Shown: positions 10,391 through 21,900, numbered from the stretch's first letter. The stretch: DNA of 64,000 nt from Lepidostoma basale (GCA_022606425.2 JAHDVF020001054.1:806001-870000); one strand, 5' to 3'. The notes: generated from the sequence alone by a model not told the origin. Translations and numbers: made by a program.

Positions 10391-10790
10391 TATAGTTTGT
10401 AAATTAGTATAAAATTAAAATACATCAAATTATTCATTTCGCATGGATTCACAAAATTAATGTTAACAAGCAGTCGGATTATTGGGTCAAAACCATAAAC
10501 ACAAATTTGAATTAATTATTACGGAGTAATCTTTTGTATTAATATCATATAACTGTAGCGAACAATCAAGTCATCTCGGAAGTGTATTTTTGAATTTAGA
10601 AATTTACCTAAAAATCCACTTCCTATGTTGATTCGTAAAACCTCCCGATATAAAATCACCGTTATTTTATATTCGTACAGAAAGCGTTTGACTCGGTATA
10701 AAACGTTATTTATGACTATGTTAAGATTGGAAATTAAACACATTTTAAACATTCATAACTTCGCTATTTTATACGTTTTAGTAATAGATT
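10391..10790. other. AT-rich stretch, unassigned
   Basis: A 77-codon minus frame is present, but it is lysine/isoleucine-rich and has no recognisable domain. Confidence 0.3.
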
Positions 10791-10794
10791 TATG

Positions 10795-11035
10795 TATGAA
10801 AATCAGGGGATTCTCAGAGAACTCCGTTATCTTGGAGGCTATCCATCTTTATGTTCCAGGTGGTTATCTTCGACAGCGTCAGCACACACTGTTTTATCTC
10901 CCAGCATGCAGAACCAACCTGCCTTTCAAACTGCTGAACATGATCGCTTCGGAGATCGACGTCTTTCATATTCGTGAAAGTACGTTCAGAAGACAAATAC
11001 TCTTGACTTTGGAGAGAGGCGAATGTCAAATGCGT
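10795..11035 (+). pseudogene. L-B LINE C-terminal coding fragment
   Basis: Plus-strand reading IRGFSENSVILEAIHLYVPG, GYLRQRQHTLFYLPACRTN and RESTFRRQILLTLER; truncated at both ends, with the 3' UTR and tail missing. A short 'LPLVTPVGRA' section is deleted. Confidence 0.75.
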
Positions 11036-11069
11036 GGCTTTTTATGTGCCCGAACAAGTCGAGCAAAAT

Positions 11070-11112
11070 AAGACACTATGAAACTTCTAGAAAACCGACG
11101 TTTTCATTGATA
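11070..11112. repeat. Hairpin A outer-arm fragment
   Basis: GAAACTTCTAGAAAACCGAC then GTTTTCATTGATATGAA: only the outer end of a hairpin A arm. Confidence 0.45.
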
Positions 11113-11249
11113 TGAAAGCTGGAAGAAAGGCAGATGAGATGGTACAGGCATATAAAACGGAGACCACATAGTAAATAGAGTATTGTCTTTTGTTTGCGAT
11201 GACAACTCTCTGGTGTCTTTTTAAAAATGATCGATACGTCATTAATTTA

Positions 11250-11720
11250 TTTATTTATTTATACATTATACACAAATGAGACATTACAAATGATAAAATA
11301 TTTAGGCGACTCATTTGGACACAAAATGGTATTACAAAGGTAAATAAAACAAAACAACATGAGACCAAAAAAATCATACATATCAAAAGGAATCCAAATA
11401 TGTCGACGTCAGTGAGGCAGTACTCTTTCCAGAGTTTGCAATATTTTTTATGAATACTGCCTCACTGACACTGAAAATGTCCGAATCCGAGATGATTAGA
11501 TTCAGCGTCCGAATTTCTCTTCCTACTGGCATCACCAAAGGCAGGTTGGTTCTGCGTGACGAAGTAAAAAATAATTGATGTCGACGTTGTCGCAGGTTGT
11601 TATCAGGAACAAAAAGACCTATTTGCTCCAGAACATAGGGGTTCTCAATAGAGCCCCGAATCAGTTTGAAAAAATGTGTTGATAGTTCATAAGCCGGTTG
11701 ATACAGGCAGACAAAATGGT
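11250..11720 (-). mobile_element. L-C LINE 3' end (relative of L-B)
   Basis: Minus-strand 3' end starting with an ATTTATTTATTT tail; the UTR includes GACTCATTTGGACACAAAAT; coding complements LPLVMPVGREIRTLNLIISD and ENPYVLEQIGLFVPDNNLR-like peptides. Copies are also at 23.5 and 48.4 kb. Confidence 0.7.
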
Positions 11721-11819
11721 TGACGATAATTCAGGAGCCTATCTTCGAAGCGCGATACTTCGAGCGCGCTTGTCACGATACATGGGTGTAGATGAAACTT
11801 GAGAAGTAATATTTTTTTT

Positions 11820-12345
11820 TTTTTGTGAATGTATACTTATACTCGTACTTGTATACGAATACTGGATTTCACCCACGGTGGGTGATTAATTCATGAAATT
11901 AAATTGTATCTCAATGGAGACGAAGATGCAAACTGGAAACTGAATATGGTTGATCAAGGTGTTTAGAGGACTTATGACCTGTCATTGGTTATGTAATTAC
12001 AACATTCCCCATTCCACCTTTTTCTTTATGACCATGTAAGAACATTTTTTTGGAAGTTGTATATATGTTACAAATCTATGCCTAACTTCACATGTCAGTT
12101 TCAATATGCCATCTATGTGGATTTTGATTACATATGTTAATCTTTTTAAGATTACTCTATATATCCACACACTAAAGTTATGTAATTACAACATTCCTCA
12201 CGTGGAATGGGGAATGTTGTAATTACATAAAGCGTGCGCTTAACCCAACCAATGACAGGTCATAAGTCCTGTAAACACCTTGATCAACCATATTCAGTTT
12301 CCAGTTTGCATCTTCGTCTCTATTGAGATACAATTAAATAAATAA
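11820..12345. mobile_element. MITE with long inverted arms
   Basis: The left arm (TTGTATCTCAATGGAGACGA ... TAATTACAACATTCCCCATTCC, about 11,910-12,020) is repeated inverted at about 12,205-12,330, separated by about 190 bases. The outer left end carries ATACGAATACTGGATTTCAC, as in the element at 55.27 kb. No coding. Confidence 0.75.
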
Positions 12346-12349
12346 AATT

Positions 12350-12900
12350 GTTGATCCATCCTCTCAGCTTGCTCTCTCGTAGGTACGGCGTGGTGTGTAG
12401 TTAACTTGTTTTATATTATAATTCATGCAGAGCTCGACGCACGTAATTTTCTAAACAGTGTTATGTCGGCCTCATATCGGACGAATAATTACGTCATGTT
12501 TATGCAAACCAGGGATCTAAAACATTTTTAATCGAAGTCAATAGCCTTTTTTTTACAGACCAAGGAAAAACTCACAATATTATTATTATTTTATTTTTAT
12601 TATTCAGGGTAACAAACTGCAATTACAGTATATGAATATAAACACACAGAGACAACAAAACAAGGCCAATTACATGCTACCATAAATATTATGTAACAAC
12701 TGACAAAAGGTTAAATATATAAGAAGAATAAAGTAACACTTTGATAAGTTAAAGAGAAAACTAGTAGAACTAGTAATAATGAATAATGAAAAATGAAATA
12801 TAATTTTAAAATGTAAAAAAAAAAAAAAGTTAAGAAAAGAAAAAATAGAGTAACTATTATAGTTTCATTCGCCCCGAAGGGTTGCTCCAACCATTTTTTT
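12350..12900. other. Unassigned stretch
   Basis: Contains TATTATTATTATTTTATTTT and then CAGGGTAACAAACTGCAATTA, which looks like the 3' tail side of an antisense LINE, but no coding part remains to prove it. Confidence 0.3.
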
Positions 12901-12909
12901 TAAAATCAC

Positions 12910-13545
12910 TTTCTTTAAGGATCATTAAGATGGTTTGGACACATGGAAATAATGAATGAATAAAGAATGGTAAAAAAGTATATGTTAACGATTTAAATGG
13001 AACTAGAAATAGAGGAATATCGGTGTATTAATAACCTATAAATAACCTATCCAAAAAAGCTAGAATGGCAGTGCACAATGGTGTTCTTCTACTACCATTA
13101 TGTATGGAAGCGAAGCATGGAACTGGCAAATGAAGGATGAAAGTAGAATAAATGCAGTAGAAATGAGATCTCTTAGACGAATATGTGGATACTCTGTGTG
13201 TAATAGAGTCTCGAATGAAAATATAAGAAGTGAATGCGGTGCGAATGATGGTGTTATGAACAAAATAATGAAAGGGTCATAAAGATGGTCTGGACATATG
13301 GAAAGAATGAATGAATAAATAATGGTAAAAAGAGTATATGTTAACGATGTAAATGGAACTAGAAGTAAAGGAAGACCGAGAAAAACGTAGCACGATCAAA
13401 TAAATCAAATATTGAATGTCAGCCATGTGAGGAGTCAGAGAAATCGACGCGCGTGCATGATACGATGTATGAATGTTGAGGAAGCGAGAGTATTTCTACC
13501 TACCCCTTCGGAGAGACGGCGTGATGGTTAGTTAGTTATATTTGC
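12910..13545 (+). pseudogene. L-A LINE 3' end, rearranged
   Basis: A first short piece (about 12,915-13,050) is followed by a longer copy reading YGSEAWNWQMKDESRINAVE, MRSLRRICGYSVCNRVSNEN and SECGANDGVMNKIMK, ending GGCGTGATGGTTAGTTAG. Stops and a deletion are present. Confidence 0.75.
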
Positions 13546-13549
13546 AATC

Positions 13550-13935
13550 AATTTAGGTTGTGGATTCACATTTGAATAACTTTTTGGAAACATTGGATTA
13601 TTACAACACTTTTTTTCACTTTTTACAAACATGTTTCGGGAAACAAACTTCCCTTCTTCAATGTATGAATTTGAACAGTTAATATACGAGTATTATATGT
13701 ATGAATTTTTCTTCAAGTATGATTTTTTTTTCTTCAGGGTATGAATTTTGACAGTCGTAATTTAATATAAAAGTTACTCTATAAGATACTCAATATCATT
13801 TAACTGTTAAAATTCATACACTGAAGAAGGGAAGATTGTGTCCCGAAACATGTTTGTTAAAAGTGCTAAGAAGTGTTGTGATAATATAATACAATGTTAC
13901 CAAAAAATTATTTATATATTATTTTCTATTAAACA
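13550..13935. repeat. CGAAAC-core inverted pair, 'AAACATGTTTCGGGA' type
   Basis: Left arm near 13,626-13,665 (AAACATGTTTCGGGAAACAA then ACTTCCCTTCTTCA) and right arm near 13,815-13,862 (TGAAGAAGGGAAGATTGTGT then CCCGAAACATGTTTGTTAAA), about 150 bases apart. The outer arms TTGGATTATTACAACACTT / AGAAGTGTTGTGATAATATA also pair. Same type at 61.6 kb. Confidence 0.8.
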
Positions 13936-13949
13936 TTGATAAAAATGTA

Positions 13950-14070
13950 TGAGTTGTTGTATGAATGTGGATGAAGCTAAAGAGGTTTGTCAGGATAGAA
14001 TAGTGTGGCGGTCCATTCTCTCTGCCTACCTCTGCGGGGAAACGGCGTATTGGTTTTGTTGTTGTTAATT
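13950..14070 (+). mobile_element. L-A LINE extreme 3' end
   Basis: TGTATGAATGTGGATGAAGC ... GTGTGGCGGTCCATTCTCTC then TGCCTACC...GAAACGGCGT. Only the last ~110 bases of the element remain. Confidence 0.6.
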
Positions 14071-14084
14071 ATATAAAACCAAAG

Positions 14085-14220
14085 AAAACGTGGTAAGATC
14101 AAATCGATCAAATATAAAATGTCAGGCACGGAGGAATCAGCTAAATAGACGTGGTTTCATGTATGAATGTTGAGGAATTGAAAGAAGTATATCAGGAAAG
14201 AAGTGTAATGGTTAGTTAAA
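14085..14220 (+). mobile_element. L-A LINE 3' end (second fragment)
   Basis: AAGAAAACGTGGTAAGATCA ... TGTATGAATGTTGAGGAATT ... AATGGTTAGTTA. Older and more diverged than the neighbouring copy. Confidence 0.55.
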
Positions 14221-14324
14221 TAGTTTTGATAATAGAATTAAAAAATATATACCAAAAATTTTTTTTCACCATTAATTACAATTAAATTCTACCAAAAATT
14301 TCAATTAACAACATTTATATTATG

Positions 14325-14500
14325 AACATTTATTTCTAGAAGTTTTAATACATTTTATGTGAATGACATGTTTCGCCTGTCTAAAGCATTATCAAACGTT
14401 ATCTAACATTTAAACATAAATATAACATTTGACAGGCGAAACATGTCATTCAAATAAATTATAATAAAACTTCTAGAAAACAGACGTTTTCATCCGTATT
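14325..14500. repeat. Hairpin A, inverted pair
   Basis: CTAGAAGTTTTAATACATTT, ACATGTTTCGCCTGTCTAAA ... ATTTGACAGGCGAAACATGT, then AAAACTTCTAGAAAACAGAC. A short insertion of TATAACATTTAA-type sequence lies at the loop. Confidence 0.75.
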
Positions 14501-14527
14501 AATTATAAACATTTTTATTATAAATAT

Positions 14528-15195
14528 AACTAACTAACTAACTAAACATCACGCCATTTCTCCGGAGGAGTAGGCAGAGAGGATGGATCGCCACAATGCT
14601 CTGTCCTGGCATACCTCTATGGCTTCCTCTACATTCATACATCGTACCATGCACGCACGTCGATTATTCCGAATTCGAATGTGGCTGTCTTTTTTTTCCT
14701 CGGTGATCCTCGGCTTCTTTTTCCACTCACGCTGCTTGTGTACAACTTTTTAACCCGCACACTTTGTTTACAAGCGCATTCTTCTTAGTGATTTCATTTT
14801 TACGGCGTTTATACTGCTTACATCCTTTTTTTATCTGCTCCAAGCTCCACTTCCATGCATGAGAGTTAGCACTAGAACTCCATTGTGTACTGCTATATTT
14901 GCTTCTGTGGATATATTTCTATTTGCAGTAATGAGTGCGCCATTTATTTTATTCCCAGCACCAACCCTTATTTCGATGTCTTTCTCCATTTTTCCGTCTC
15001 TTGTAAACATGCTTCCCAGATAAGTAAATTCGGTAACTTGCTCCAATTTCTCGCCCATCGCACTTATATCACAAATCTTCATACATTATTCTTTCTCAAA
15101 TACCATCACTTTAGTTTTAGACACATTCATAGCCAGGTCACTCTTTTTGCATGCCTCATACATCCTTGCAGACTTTATTTTCTCTACTGTCAGCG
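14528..15195 (-). pseudogene. L-A LINE 3' half of ORF, rearranged
   Basis: Starts AACTAACTAACTAACTAAAC. Minus-strand coding: ISAMGEKLEQVTEFTYLGSM, FTRDGKMEKDIEIRVGAGNK and ALITANRNISTEANIAVHNG. The central part (about 14,690-14,830) is foreign or rearranged. Confidence 0.75.
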
Positions 15196-15235
15196 ATTAT
15201 AAGCATTGTAAACAGTATAAAAATTGACAATATTT

Positions 15236-15300
15236 TGAATGTATACAAATTCTTGTAGACAAATACTGGATTTTACCCATTGCGGATAAATTATTATTTT
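15236..15300. mobile_element. MITE terminus fragment (12-kb type)
   Basis: ATGTATACAAATTCTTGTAG then ACAAATACTGGATTTTACCC resembles the outer end of the MITEs at 11.8 and 55.27 kb. Confidence 0.45.
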
Positions 15301-15690
15301 ATAAGAGATTGAGGTAAAAATTGATTTCAATTTATTTAAATTTGTTGAAACCATATATTACTTGAGGATTTGATTGACGACCCCTGATGTAATTCGTGGA
15401 AGGCAATATCGACTAAAAACACGGTACTCTGCGAAATATAATTAACTAATAGATTCAACGGGAAATTTCTGCATTTCCATGCCTATTTTACTATGATAAT
15501 ATTATACGTGGGTATTTTATCTCGTTAGCTCTGTATAAATGTACTATTTCGTGAGTGCATAGCCAGACCTAGAATTAACATTATACACAGATTAATAAGA
15601 AGGGCGCATCCAGGATCTTGATTGTGTGTGTTTATTGATTATTTGATCCTTTACCCTTTCCACTCCAAGCCTTGTTTTTGTTTTTATTCC
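15301..15690. other. AT-rich stretch, nothing recognised
   Basis: No coding, repeat or RNA gene could be supported. Confidence 0.3.
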
Positions 15691-15694
15691 TGCC

Positions 15695-15800
15695 TATTTT
15701 TAATGCCTTAGAAGCGCAAAACATGTCATTCCATATAAAATTAAATAAACCTCCTAGAAGACTGAAGTTTTCATATATATTAATTATTTGTCAATATTGT
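15695..15800. repeat. Hairpin A, single arm
   Basis: AATGCCTTAGAAGCGCAAAA then CATGTCATTCCATATAAAAT and CCTAGAAGACTGAAGTTTTC; tail CAAGAAACAATAAATTATT follows near 15,805. Confidence 0.6.
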
Positions 15801-15834
15801 TCAAGAAACAATAAATTATTGGACGACCTTCGAC

Positions 15835-16145
15835 CTCTAACTCCTCACGTGGCCGACAATCAACATTTGATTTATTTGATCATGCCACGTTTTCCTCAGT
15901 ATTCCTCTACTTCTAGTTCCATTTACATCGTTAACAGATACTTTTTTGCATTATTTCTTCATTAATTCTTTCCATGTGTTCAAACCATCTTAATGATCCT
16001 TTCATTATTTTGTTCATAACACCATCATTCGCTACGCATTCACTTCTTATATTTTCATTCGACAATCTATCATACACAGAGTATCTACACATTCGTCTAA
16101 GAGATCTCATTTCTACTGCATTTATTCTACTTTTATCCTTCTTTT
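15835..16145 (-). pseudogene. L-A LINE C-terminal fragment
   Basis: Complement of SECVANDGVMNKIMKGSLRW and MRSLRRMCRYSVYDRLSN-like coding. The tail is missing and the 5' part is truncated. Confidence 0.7.
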
Positions 16146-16164
16146 GCTTCGATTTGTCCAGGAG

Positions 16165-16350
16165 TGGACGTGGTTAGAGCTCGGACGATGGCAGAGTGAT
16201 TGTCGCACTGCGTTTGGTCTGATGTAGAATTCACGTGACAATATATACGAGTATAGGTAATTTGATTGACTAGCTACCTATCATATGTCACAAGAATCAA
16301 TATAGTAAACAGTAATCGGGTTTAAACGATCTGTTGTATAAAAAAAATGC
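16165..16350 (+). mobile_element. SINE-1 copy (internal head deletion)
   Basis: Retains GATGGCAGAGTGATTGTCGC then TTTGGTCTGATGTAGAATTC and the downstream body (TAGCTACCTATCATATGTCA, ACAGTAATCGGGTTTAAACG, CTGTTGTATAAAAAA). The tRNA-like head is shortened. Confidence 0.7.
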
Positions 16351-16689
16351 ATCGAAAAAGAATGTGCTATCTATCGTAGCGATGACAGATAGAGTTACGT
16401 TCGTTTAACGGTCTAAGTTTTAAAGTTATCATTTTGTATGATTTATTCTTGTATTTATCACACATAACCGTTGTATCTATAAATCTACATATTATGATAT
16501 AAATTTTATGATTCTAAATATTCATCTCTTAGATATCAATGCTGCTTAATTATGAGCGGATCGAGAAAAATGTCTTATTTGACACCTTTGAATTTTAATG
16601 GTCACAACTGTTTGGAATATACATTTCCATTTTTCATTATTTAATAGTTGAAACGGTATTTATATATGATATCTAAATGACAACATCTT
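16351..16689. other. Unassigned stretch
   Basis: AT-rich, no feature supported. Confidence 0.3.
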
Positions 16690-17155
16690 CTTCTTCTTCT
16701 TATTCTTCAGCTTATTCACGCCACTCTGCCTTGTGCAGACTGCATCCAGGTTATTCCGACATTTCTGTTCAGATCATCCTTCCACCGTAGTTGCGGTCGC
16801 TCTGTACTTCTCTTTGCCGTCCACGGTCTCCAAGTCAGCAGTCTTCTTGTCCATTTTTCGTCCGAGCTTCTGACTACGTAACCTACCCATTGCCACTTTA
16901 GAGTCGCTACCCGGTGGATGATGTCAGTGACCTTTTTTTTTCTCTCACCGTATCGTTTCTGACTCTGTCTCTTAGGCTTACTCCTAAAATGGTTCTTTCC
17001 ATTGCTCTTTGAGTCGCTCTTAGTTTCTCGGCACTTTGTTTGGACAATGTTATAGTTTCGAGGTTACAAGTAGTAACTGGCAGAACACAAGCTTCATAAA
17101 CTCTTCTTTTCAGGTTGACCTATTTTTCCGAAAGCTGCCCAGCTAAGACCATATA
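16690..17155 (-). pseudogene. L-D LINE C-terminal fragment
   Basis: Begins (TTC)n, then complement of TWMQSAQG-like end, WQWVGYVVRSSDEKWTRRL-like and LRDRVRNDTVRE-like segments, as in the cleaner copy at 34.4-34.9 kb. A few frameshifts. Confidence 0.65.
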
Positions 17156-17159
17156 GAAG

Positions 17160-17580
17160 AATAAATACCTATATGAGAACTGACAGTAAGGTTAAAATAT
17201 ACAAAACCTGCGTAAGGCCTATATTGACATATGGCATTGAGACCAGAGCGGATACCACATGAACGATGGCTAAAGTGCGGGTGGCAGATATGCGGACGCT
17301 GAGGACAAAAACAGGAACGACTCTTCGAGCTAGGGTGAGAAACATGGCTATCCTCGAAGTCTGCAAGGTGGTAGATATTGTCAGATGGAGCAGACAACCC
17401 AGAAGACACTGGATCCCTACAGAATCCCACAAGTTGTGATGCATCAGATTCCTGGCTACCATCTCCCTGGAAGACCGCCAAAGGGATGAAATGATAACTG
17501 AGATTCGATTTCCCAAGAGAAAGACTTCCTCTAAATACAGGAACAGAACAAAGGTCCAAACGGAAAAGAAAAAGAAGGCA
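17160..17580 (+). pseudogene. L-D2-type LINE C-terminal fragment
   Basis: KIYKTCVRPILTYGIETRAD, then ADMRTLRTKTGTTLRARVRN and VVDIVRWSRQPRRHWI in broken frames, ending near GAAAAGAAAAAGAAGGCA. Directly abuts the antisense L-D copy. Confidence 0.6.
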
Positions 17581-17599
17581 TATTCTGTATGTTTAAACT

Positions 17600-18330
17600 C
17601 GAATATAGAAATAGCGAAGTGTTGTCGGATCCGGTCATAAGATATATTAAGCGTATAGAAACAATGACGGCAATGTCAAGCAAAATACGAAAATGAGTTT
17701 AATATTCATTTTTGATAGAGAAAAATTATTACATTCCGAGTGTACATTTGGTTTGAAACAAATCCGCCATTAAAACATAAATTTTTGAATTTTAAAAATC
17801 ATATTTGAAACAAGCCCGGTAGTGTCAACAAAATTTCAGAACAAAAGCGGCCGTTACTAAATGAACCAATCAGAATGCGAGAAATGTCATTTTTCATGAT
17901 GGCGTCCAATACAAATATCGTTCGTATGAAAAAGTGTTGATAACAAACATGGCTATGTCATGCTGCATTCAAAACAAAACCCGCAGTGTCAAAAAAATTG
18001 TAACAAAAACTTTGTAATAAAATAGAAGATATCTTGGAAAAGAAACCACGTGTATAAATCAAATTTACTCAAATTATAGCTGCACGCTATGTTTTAATAT
18101 TTAAAAATTGTTGCATCGTATAAACCTTAAACAGGTTTAGATTAAAACGTTTTTCATTGTTCATCAACAATTTGATGATGCTGACATTACCGTTTTTTGT
18201 TTCTATACGCCTCATATAATTCAGTTTTAGAATTGAAATGTTTTTTTCATTGATACTTAGTGTTTTGCTACGCCTTTTGTTGGTATGAACAGTTTCGTCA
18301 ATTGATCTAGGCTGCATACAATAACTGAGA
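17600..18330. other. Unassigned region bounded by a ~30-bp inverted repeat
   Basis: GCGTATAGAAACAATGACGG (about 17,654) recurs inverted as GTTTTTTGTTTCTATACGCC (about 18,192), each next to a matching AATGTCA/TGACATT. The interior includes CCGCCATTAAAACATAAATT. No coding was recognised. It may be a decayed DNA transposon. Confidence 0.35.
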
Positions 18331-18544
18331 GGTGATTAATGTGTGCGCCATATTAAAATCCGGTATATTTTATAACGGTCCTCCCAGCACGTAGTGGTGT
18401 GTAGGTTTGGCACGGGCCAAAGCGATTAAGCCGAATTCTGTTATGACTATGACGAAGATATCCTAAAAGGACGCCATCTGACGGGATTTACAAAAAACTT
18501 CGTGGGAGGGAGTAAATTAAATGTTAGTATTGGCAAATGGAATT

Positions 18545-18900
18545 CGTAATACTTCACAATATATTCTTCTTCTTCTTCTTTAACAGCCGTTGTCGTCCAC
18601 TGCTGGACATAGGCCTCCCCCATACTTCTCCATGTATGACATGTCATACGGGGGGTGGTTGGCATTACAACGCCACGCTTGCCAGACGGGTTGGCGAGGT
18701 GTCCTTCCACGTTAGCCTATGCATCAATATTATCCACCGAGGTTATTCCCACTCGATCTCTAACATTTCACATAGTTTCCAGGGGAGACCAAAGTCGAGG
18801 AGGTGTGGATAGGTACTTGGGATCAGATCAATCCTCCAGCGTAGCATGGCCGTCACCGTGGTTCACTCGAAGAGTCAATAGGATCCCCCAAATTATATAT
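18545..18900 (-). mobile_element. L-E LINE-type 3' end joined to an unassigned repeat body
   Basis: After (TTC)n comes AACAGCCGTTGTCGTCCACT then GCTGGACATAGGCCTCCCCC, as at 39.28 kb, i.e. the L-E 3' end. Beyond about 18,640 the sequence (GGGGGGTGGTTGGCATTACA onward) differs from the L-E ORF. It could be a SINE using the L-E tail. Confidence 0.5.
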
Positions 18901-18909
18901 AGTATCTAT

Positions 18910-19312
18910 TATTCTACCGACCCTTATGTATGGAAGCGAAGCATGGAACTGGCAAAAGAAGGATTGAAAGTAGAATAAATGCAGTAGAAATGAGATCTCT
19001 TAGACGAATGTGCGGATACTCTGTGTATGATAGTGTCGAATGAAAATATAAGAAGTGAATGCGGTACGAATGATGAATGAACAAAATAATGAAAGGATCA
19101 TTAAGATGGTTGGGACACATGGAAAGAATGAATGAAGAAAGAATAGTAAAAAAATATATGTTAATAATGTAAATGGAATCAGAAATAGAGGAAGACCGAG
19201 GAAAATGTGGTACGATCAAATAAATCAAATATTGAATGTCGGCCTTGTGAGGAGTCAGAGAAATCGACGCGCATGCATGACACGATGTATGAATGTTGAG
19301 GAAGCAAGAGAA
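18910..19312 (+). pseudogene. L-A LINE C-terminal fragment
   Basis: TLMYGSEAWNWQ-like start, then MRSLRRMCGYSVYDS, NKIMKGSLRWLGHMERMNEE and VRSQRNRRACMTRCMNVEEA in shifted frames. Tail lost at about 19,312, where an L-D2 fragment begins. Confidence 0.75.
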
Positions 19313-19319
19313 AAAAACA

Positions 19320-19590
19320 AAAAAATATAAAACATGCGTGCGACCTATCAAGACATACGCTTTAGAGACGCGGGCCGACACTGTACGAACCAAGGGTCTA
19401 CTAAGAACATTGAGATGAAGGTCTTAATCGAGATCGTAACCGCAACGCAGACATACGAAAAACTTGCGAAATAGAGGATATCGTTCGGTGGAGTTGATTT
19501 AGAAGAAGATACTAGAGGGACCATGTATCCATCCCACGAGACATGCATTCTTTGTCACACATTGTCAGAGCTATAAAAAGAAGAAGAAGA
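19320..19590 (+). pseudogene. L-D2 LINE C-terminal fragment
   Basis: KTCVRPIKTYALETRADTVR, TLRTLRMKVLIEI-like and ending AAAAAGAAGAAGAAGATATT. Same order as the antisense copy at 3,855. Confidence 0.6.
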
Positions 19591-19659
19591 TATTCATAAA
19601 CAGCATTAAAAACTAGTATAAACGTGTAAATGTTTATGCTAAAGGAGAGCTAAATACGA

Positions 19660-20060
19660 ATTTACAAGACATGCGTACGTTCTATAATGACATATGGAAT
19701 AGAAACGAGAGCTGACACCATCAGAACACTCCTAAGAACCATTGAAATGAAGACTCCGATCCGTTGCAGGAACCACACTCCGAGACAGAGTAAGAGATTC
19801 TGAAATAAGAAAGATCTGCAATGTGGAAGATGTCGTGCGATGAGGAAGACAGAGAAGACGCTACTGGAGAGATCATGTGGAAAGAGCGTGTCCTGAAAGA
19901 GTGATAAATATAGCCGCAAATAAAGTACCGACAGGAAATCGACCTCCAGGAAGACCACCCAAAAGATGACGAGACATTTGGACATCTACATCTCAGGAAC
20001 AGGCTCCGAGAAATACAGGAGGCAGTCCTAAATAAAGCAGAAGATGAAGAAGATAAACCT
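19660..20060 (+). pseudogene. L-D2 LINE C-terminal fragment
   Basis: YKTCVRSIMTYGIETRADTI then LLRTIEMKT and WRDHVERACPERVINIAANK in shifted frames, with GRPPGRPPKRW-like coding and a GAAGATGAAGAAGAT tail. Confidence 0.65.
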
Positions 20061-20064
20061 GTAT

Positions 20065-20435
20065 AATAATAGCCATGGAAAGAGCCGCCATGTTAGGAAT
20101 AAGCCTAAGAGACAGAGTCAGAAACGATACGGTGAGAGAAAAAACAAAGGTCACTGACATCATCCACCGGGTGGCGACTCTAAAATGGCAATGAGCAAGT
20201 TACGTGGCCAGAAGCTCAGATGAAAAGTGGACATGAAGACTGCTGACTTGGAGACCGTGGACGGTAAATAGAAGTGCAGGGCGACCACAACTACGGTGGA
20301 AGGATGATCTGAACAGACACGTCGGAATAACCTGGAAGCAGTCTGCACAGGACAGAGTGTCATGGAAGCGAATGGAGGAGGCCTTTGTCCAGGATTTGAC
20401 GGAAATAGGCTGAGGAAGAAGAATAATAATAATAA
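20065..20435 (+). pseudogene. L-D LINE C-terminal fragment
   Basis: MERAAMLGISLRDRVRNDTV, REKTKVTDIIHRVATLKWQ, WSARHRQTVDRS-like and a final EAFVQDLTEIG-like stretch before AGGAAGAAGAATAATAATAA. Sense copy of the family at 16.7 and 34.4 kb. Confidence 0.7.
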
Positions 20436-20443
20436 TAATAACT

Positions 20444-20560
20444 CCTTCGTGGCCGATTGCCAAGTGCTACGACTGCCACACCGAACGTCGCGTATTCGAT
20501 TCTCGGCGATGGCAGTGATTGTCACACTGTCTTTGGCAGGTGTAGAATTCACGTGTTCTT
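20444..20560 (+). mobile_element. SINE-1 copy, 3'-truncated
   Basis: CCTTCGTGGCCGATTGCCAA (decayed head), TATTCGATTCTCGGCGATGG (B-box region), then GTCACACTGTCTTTGG and GTGTAGAATTCACGTG; breaks off there. Confidence 0.65.
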
Positions 20561-20985
20561 AAATGTGTCAATTAACGAACATTTCAGAGTCGAGCCAATT
20601 GTGCTTTGATTCCTTTACGTCCATAGAAATGTCATTTGTGTATGGATAGCAAAAAATATCATTATTCATTTGCAAATGGACCAATACAAGATGACGTACG
20701 ACGCTGTATTTATCGCATCCCTCCATTTCTATGCCGCATTCCATTACGCTTCTCAAGTTGACGAGTCATTCCGATAATCGCTTTATTACGGACGTTTAAT
20801 GGGGACAAAAACCACTGAAATATGTAGACCGCAGAGGAATCGGACAATGGAAACGATCAAGTATACAATCGAAACACGCCATCCAACGATTATTTTATAA
20901 GCGAATTTAGATATTCTCGCCCGCTACCCGAAATACCAAATCGCTTTATTATAATATGTGGGATTTATGGTGTTTCGATAGTCTG
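20561..20985. other. Unassigned stretch
   Basis: Moderate GC, no shared repeat and no coding recognised. Confidence 0.3.
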
Positions 20986-20989
20986 TATT

Positions 20990-21900
20990 AGCAAGTTACC
21001 GAATTTGTCTACCTAGGAAGCATGTTTACAACAGATGGAAAAATGGAGAAAGATATCGGAAGAAGGGTTGGACGCTGACAGCATGGACGATCTACAAGTC
21101 CTAGTGTCAAGAATGTACGAAGTATGCAATTAGTGTGACCTTGTGATGAAAAGTCTAAAGTTATGGTATTTGAAAAGGAAGAATGAATTACGGATTGTGA
21201 CATAAGTGTGAACGGTGAGAAATTAGAGCAAGTTACCGAATTTGTTTATCTGGAAAGCATGTTTACAAGAGATGGAAGAATGGAGAAAGATATCGGAAGA
21301 AGGTTTGGAGCTGGAGACAAAATAAATGGTGCAATCAAAGTCATTACTGCAAATAGAAATATATCGACTGAAGCAAAAATGGCAGCGCACAATGGAGTTC
21401 TAGTGCCGACCCTTATGTACGAAGTATAAGTACTCGTATAGAAGTGAAGCTTGGAGTTGGTAGAAGAAGGATGAAAGTAGGATAAATGCCATAGAAATGA
21501 GGTCACTAAGAAGAATGTGCGGAAAAACAATGTATTATATGATAGAATATCTCATGGTGAAGTAAGAAAGGAATGTAAGGCGGATGTATGTGTGATAAAT
21601 AATTATTAAGAAATATCACTTGACATTTTTAACTAATGGGTGAGGGAAGAATGGTAAAAAAAATATATACAAATAGTATGAATAGAAAAACAAGTCGAGG
21701 AAGGCCAAGGAAGACATGGCTAATTAATCAATTATTGAAAGACGGCCATGTTCGAAGTAGGAACAATCGACGAGCGTGCATGTCACGATGTGTGAATGTA
21801 GAAGAGTCGCGAGAGTTATGTCAGGATAGAACAATGTGGCGATCCATCCTCTCTGCCTACCCCTCCGGGGAAACGGGGTGATGGTAAGTTAGTTAGTTAG
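20990..21900 (+). pseudogene. L-A LINE 3' half, partly duplicated, with (TTAG)n tail
   Basis: Reads EKLEQVTEFVYLESMFTRDG, RMEKDIGRRFGAGDKINGAI, NRNISTEAKMAAHNGVLVPT, then NRKTSRGRPRKTWL, CVNVEESRELCQDRTMWRSI and SAYPSGE, ending TGATGGTAAGTTAGTTAGTT. The segment with CMTTDGKMEKD-type coding appears twice (about 21,010 and 21,250), so the copy is rearranged. Confidence 0.8.

Noticed and set aside
20160..20552. 130-codon minus-strand frame at 20.2-20.5 kb
   Set aside because: It is antisense to L-D LINE coding, with a low-complexity leucine run from the AAT/ATT tail.
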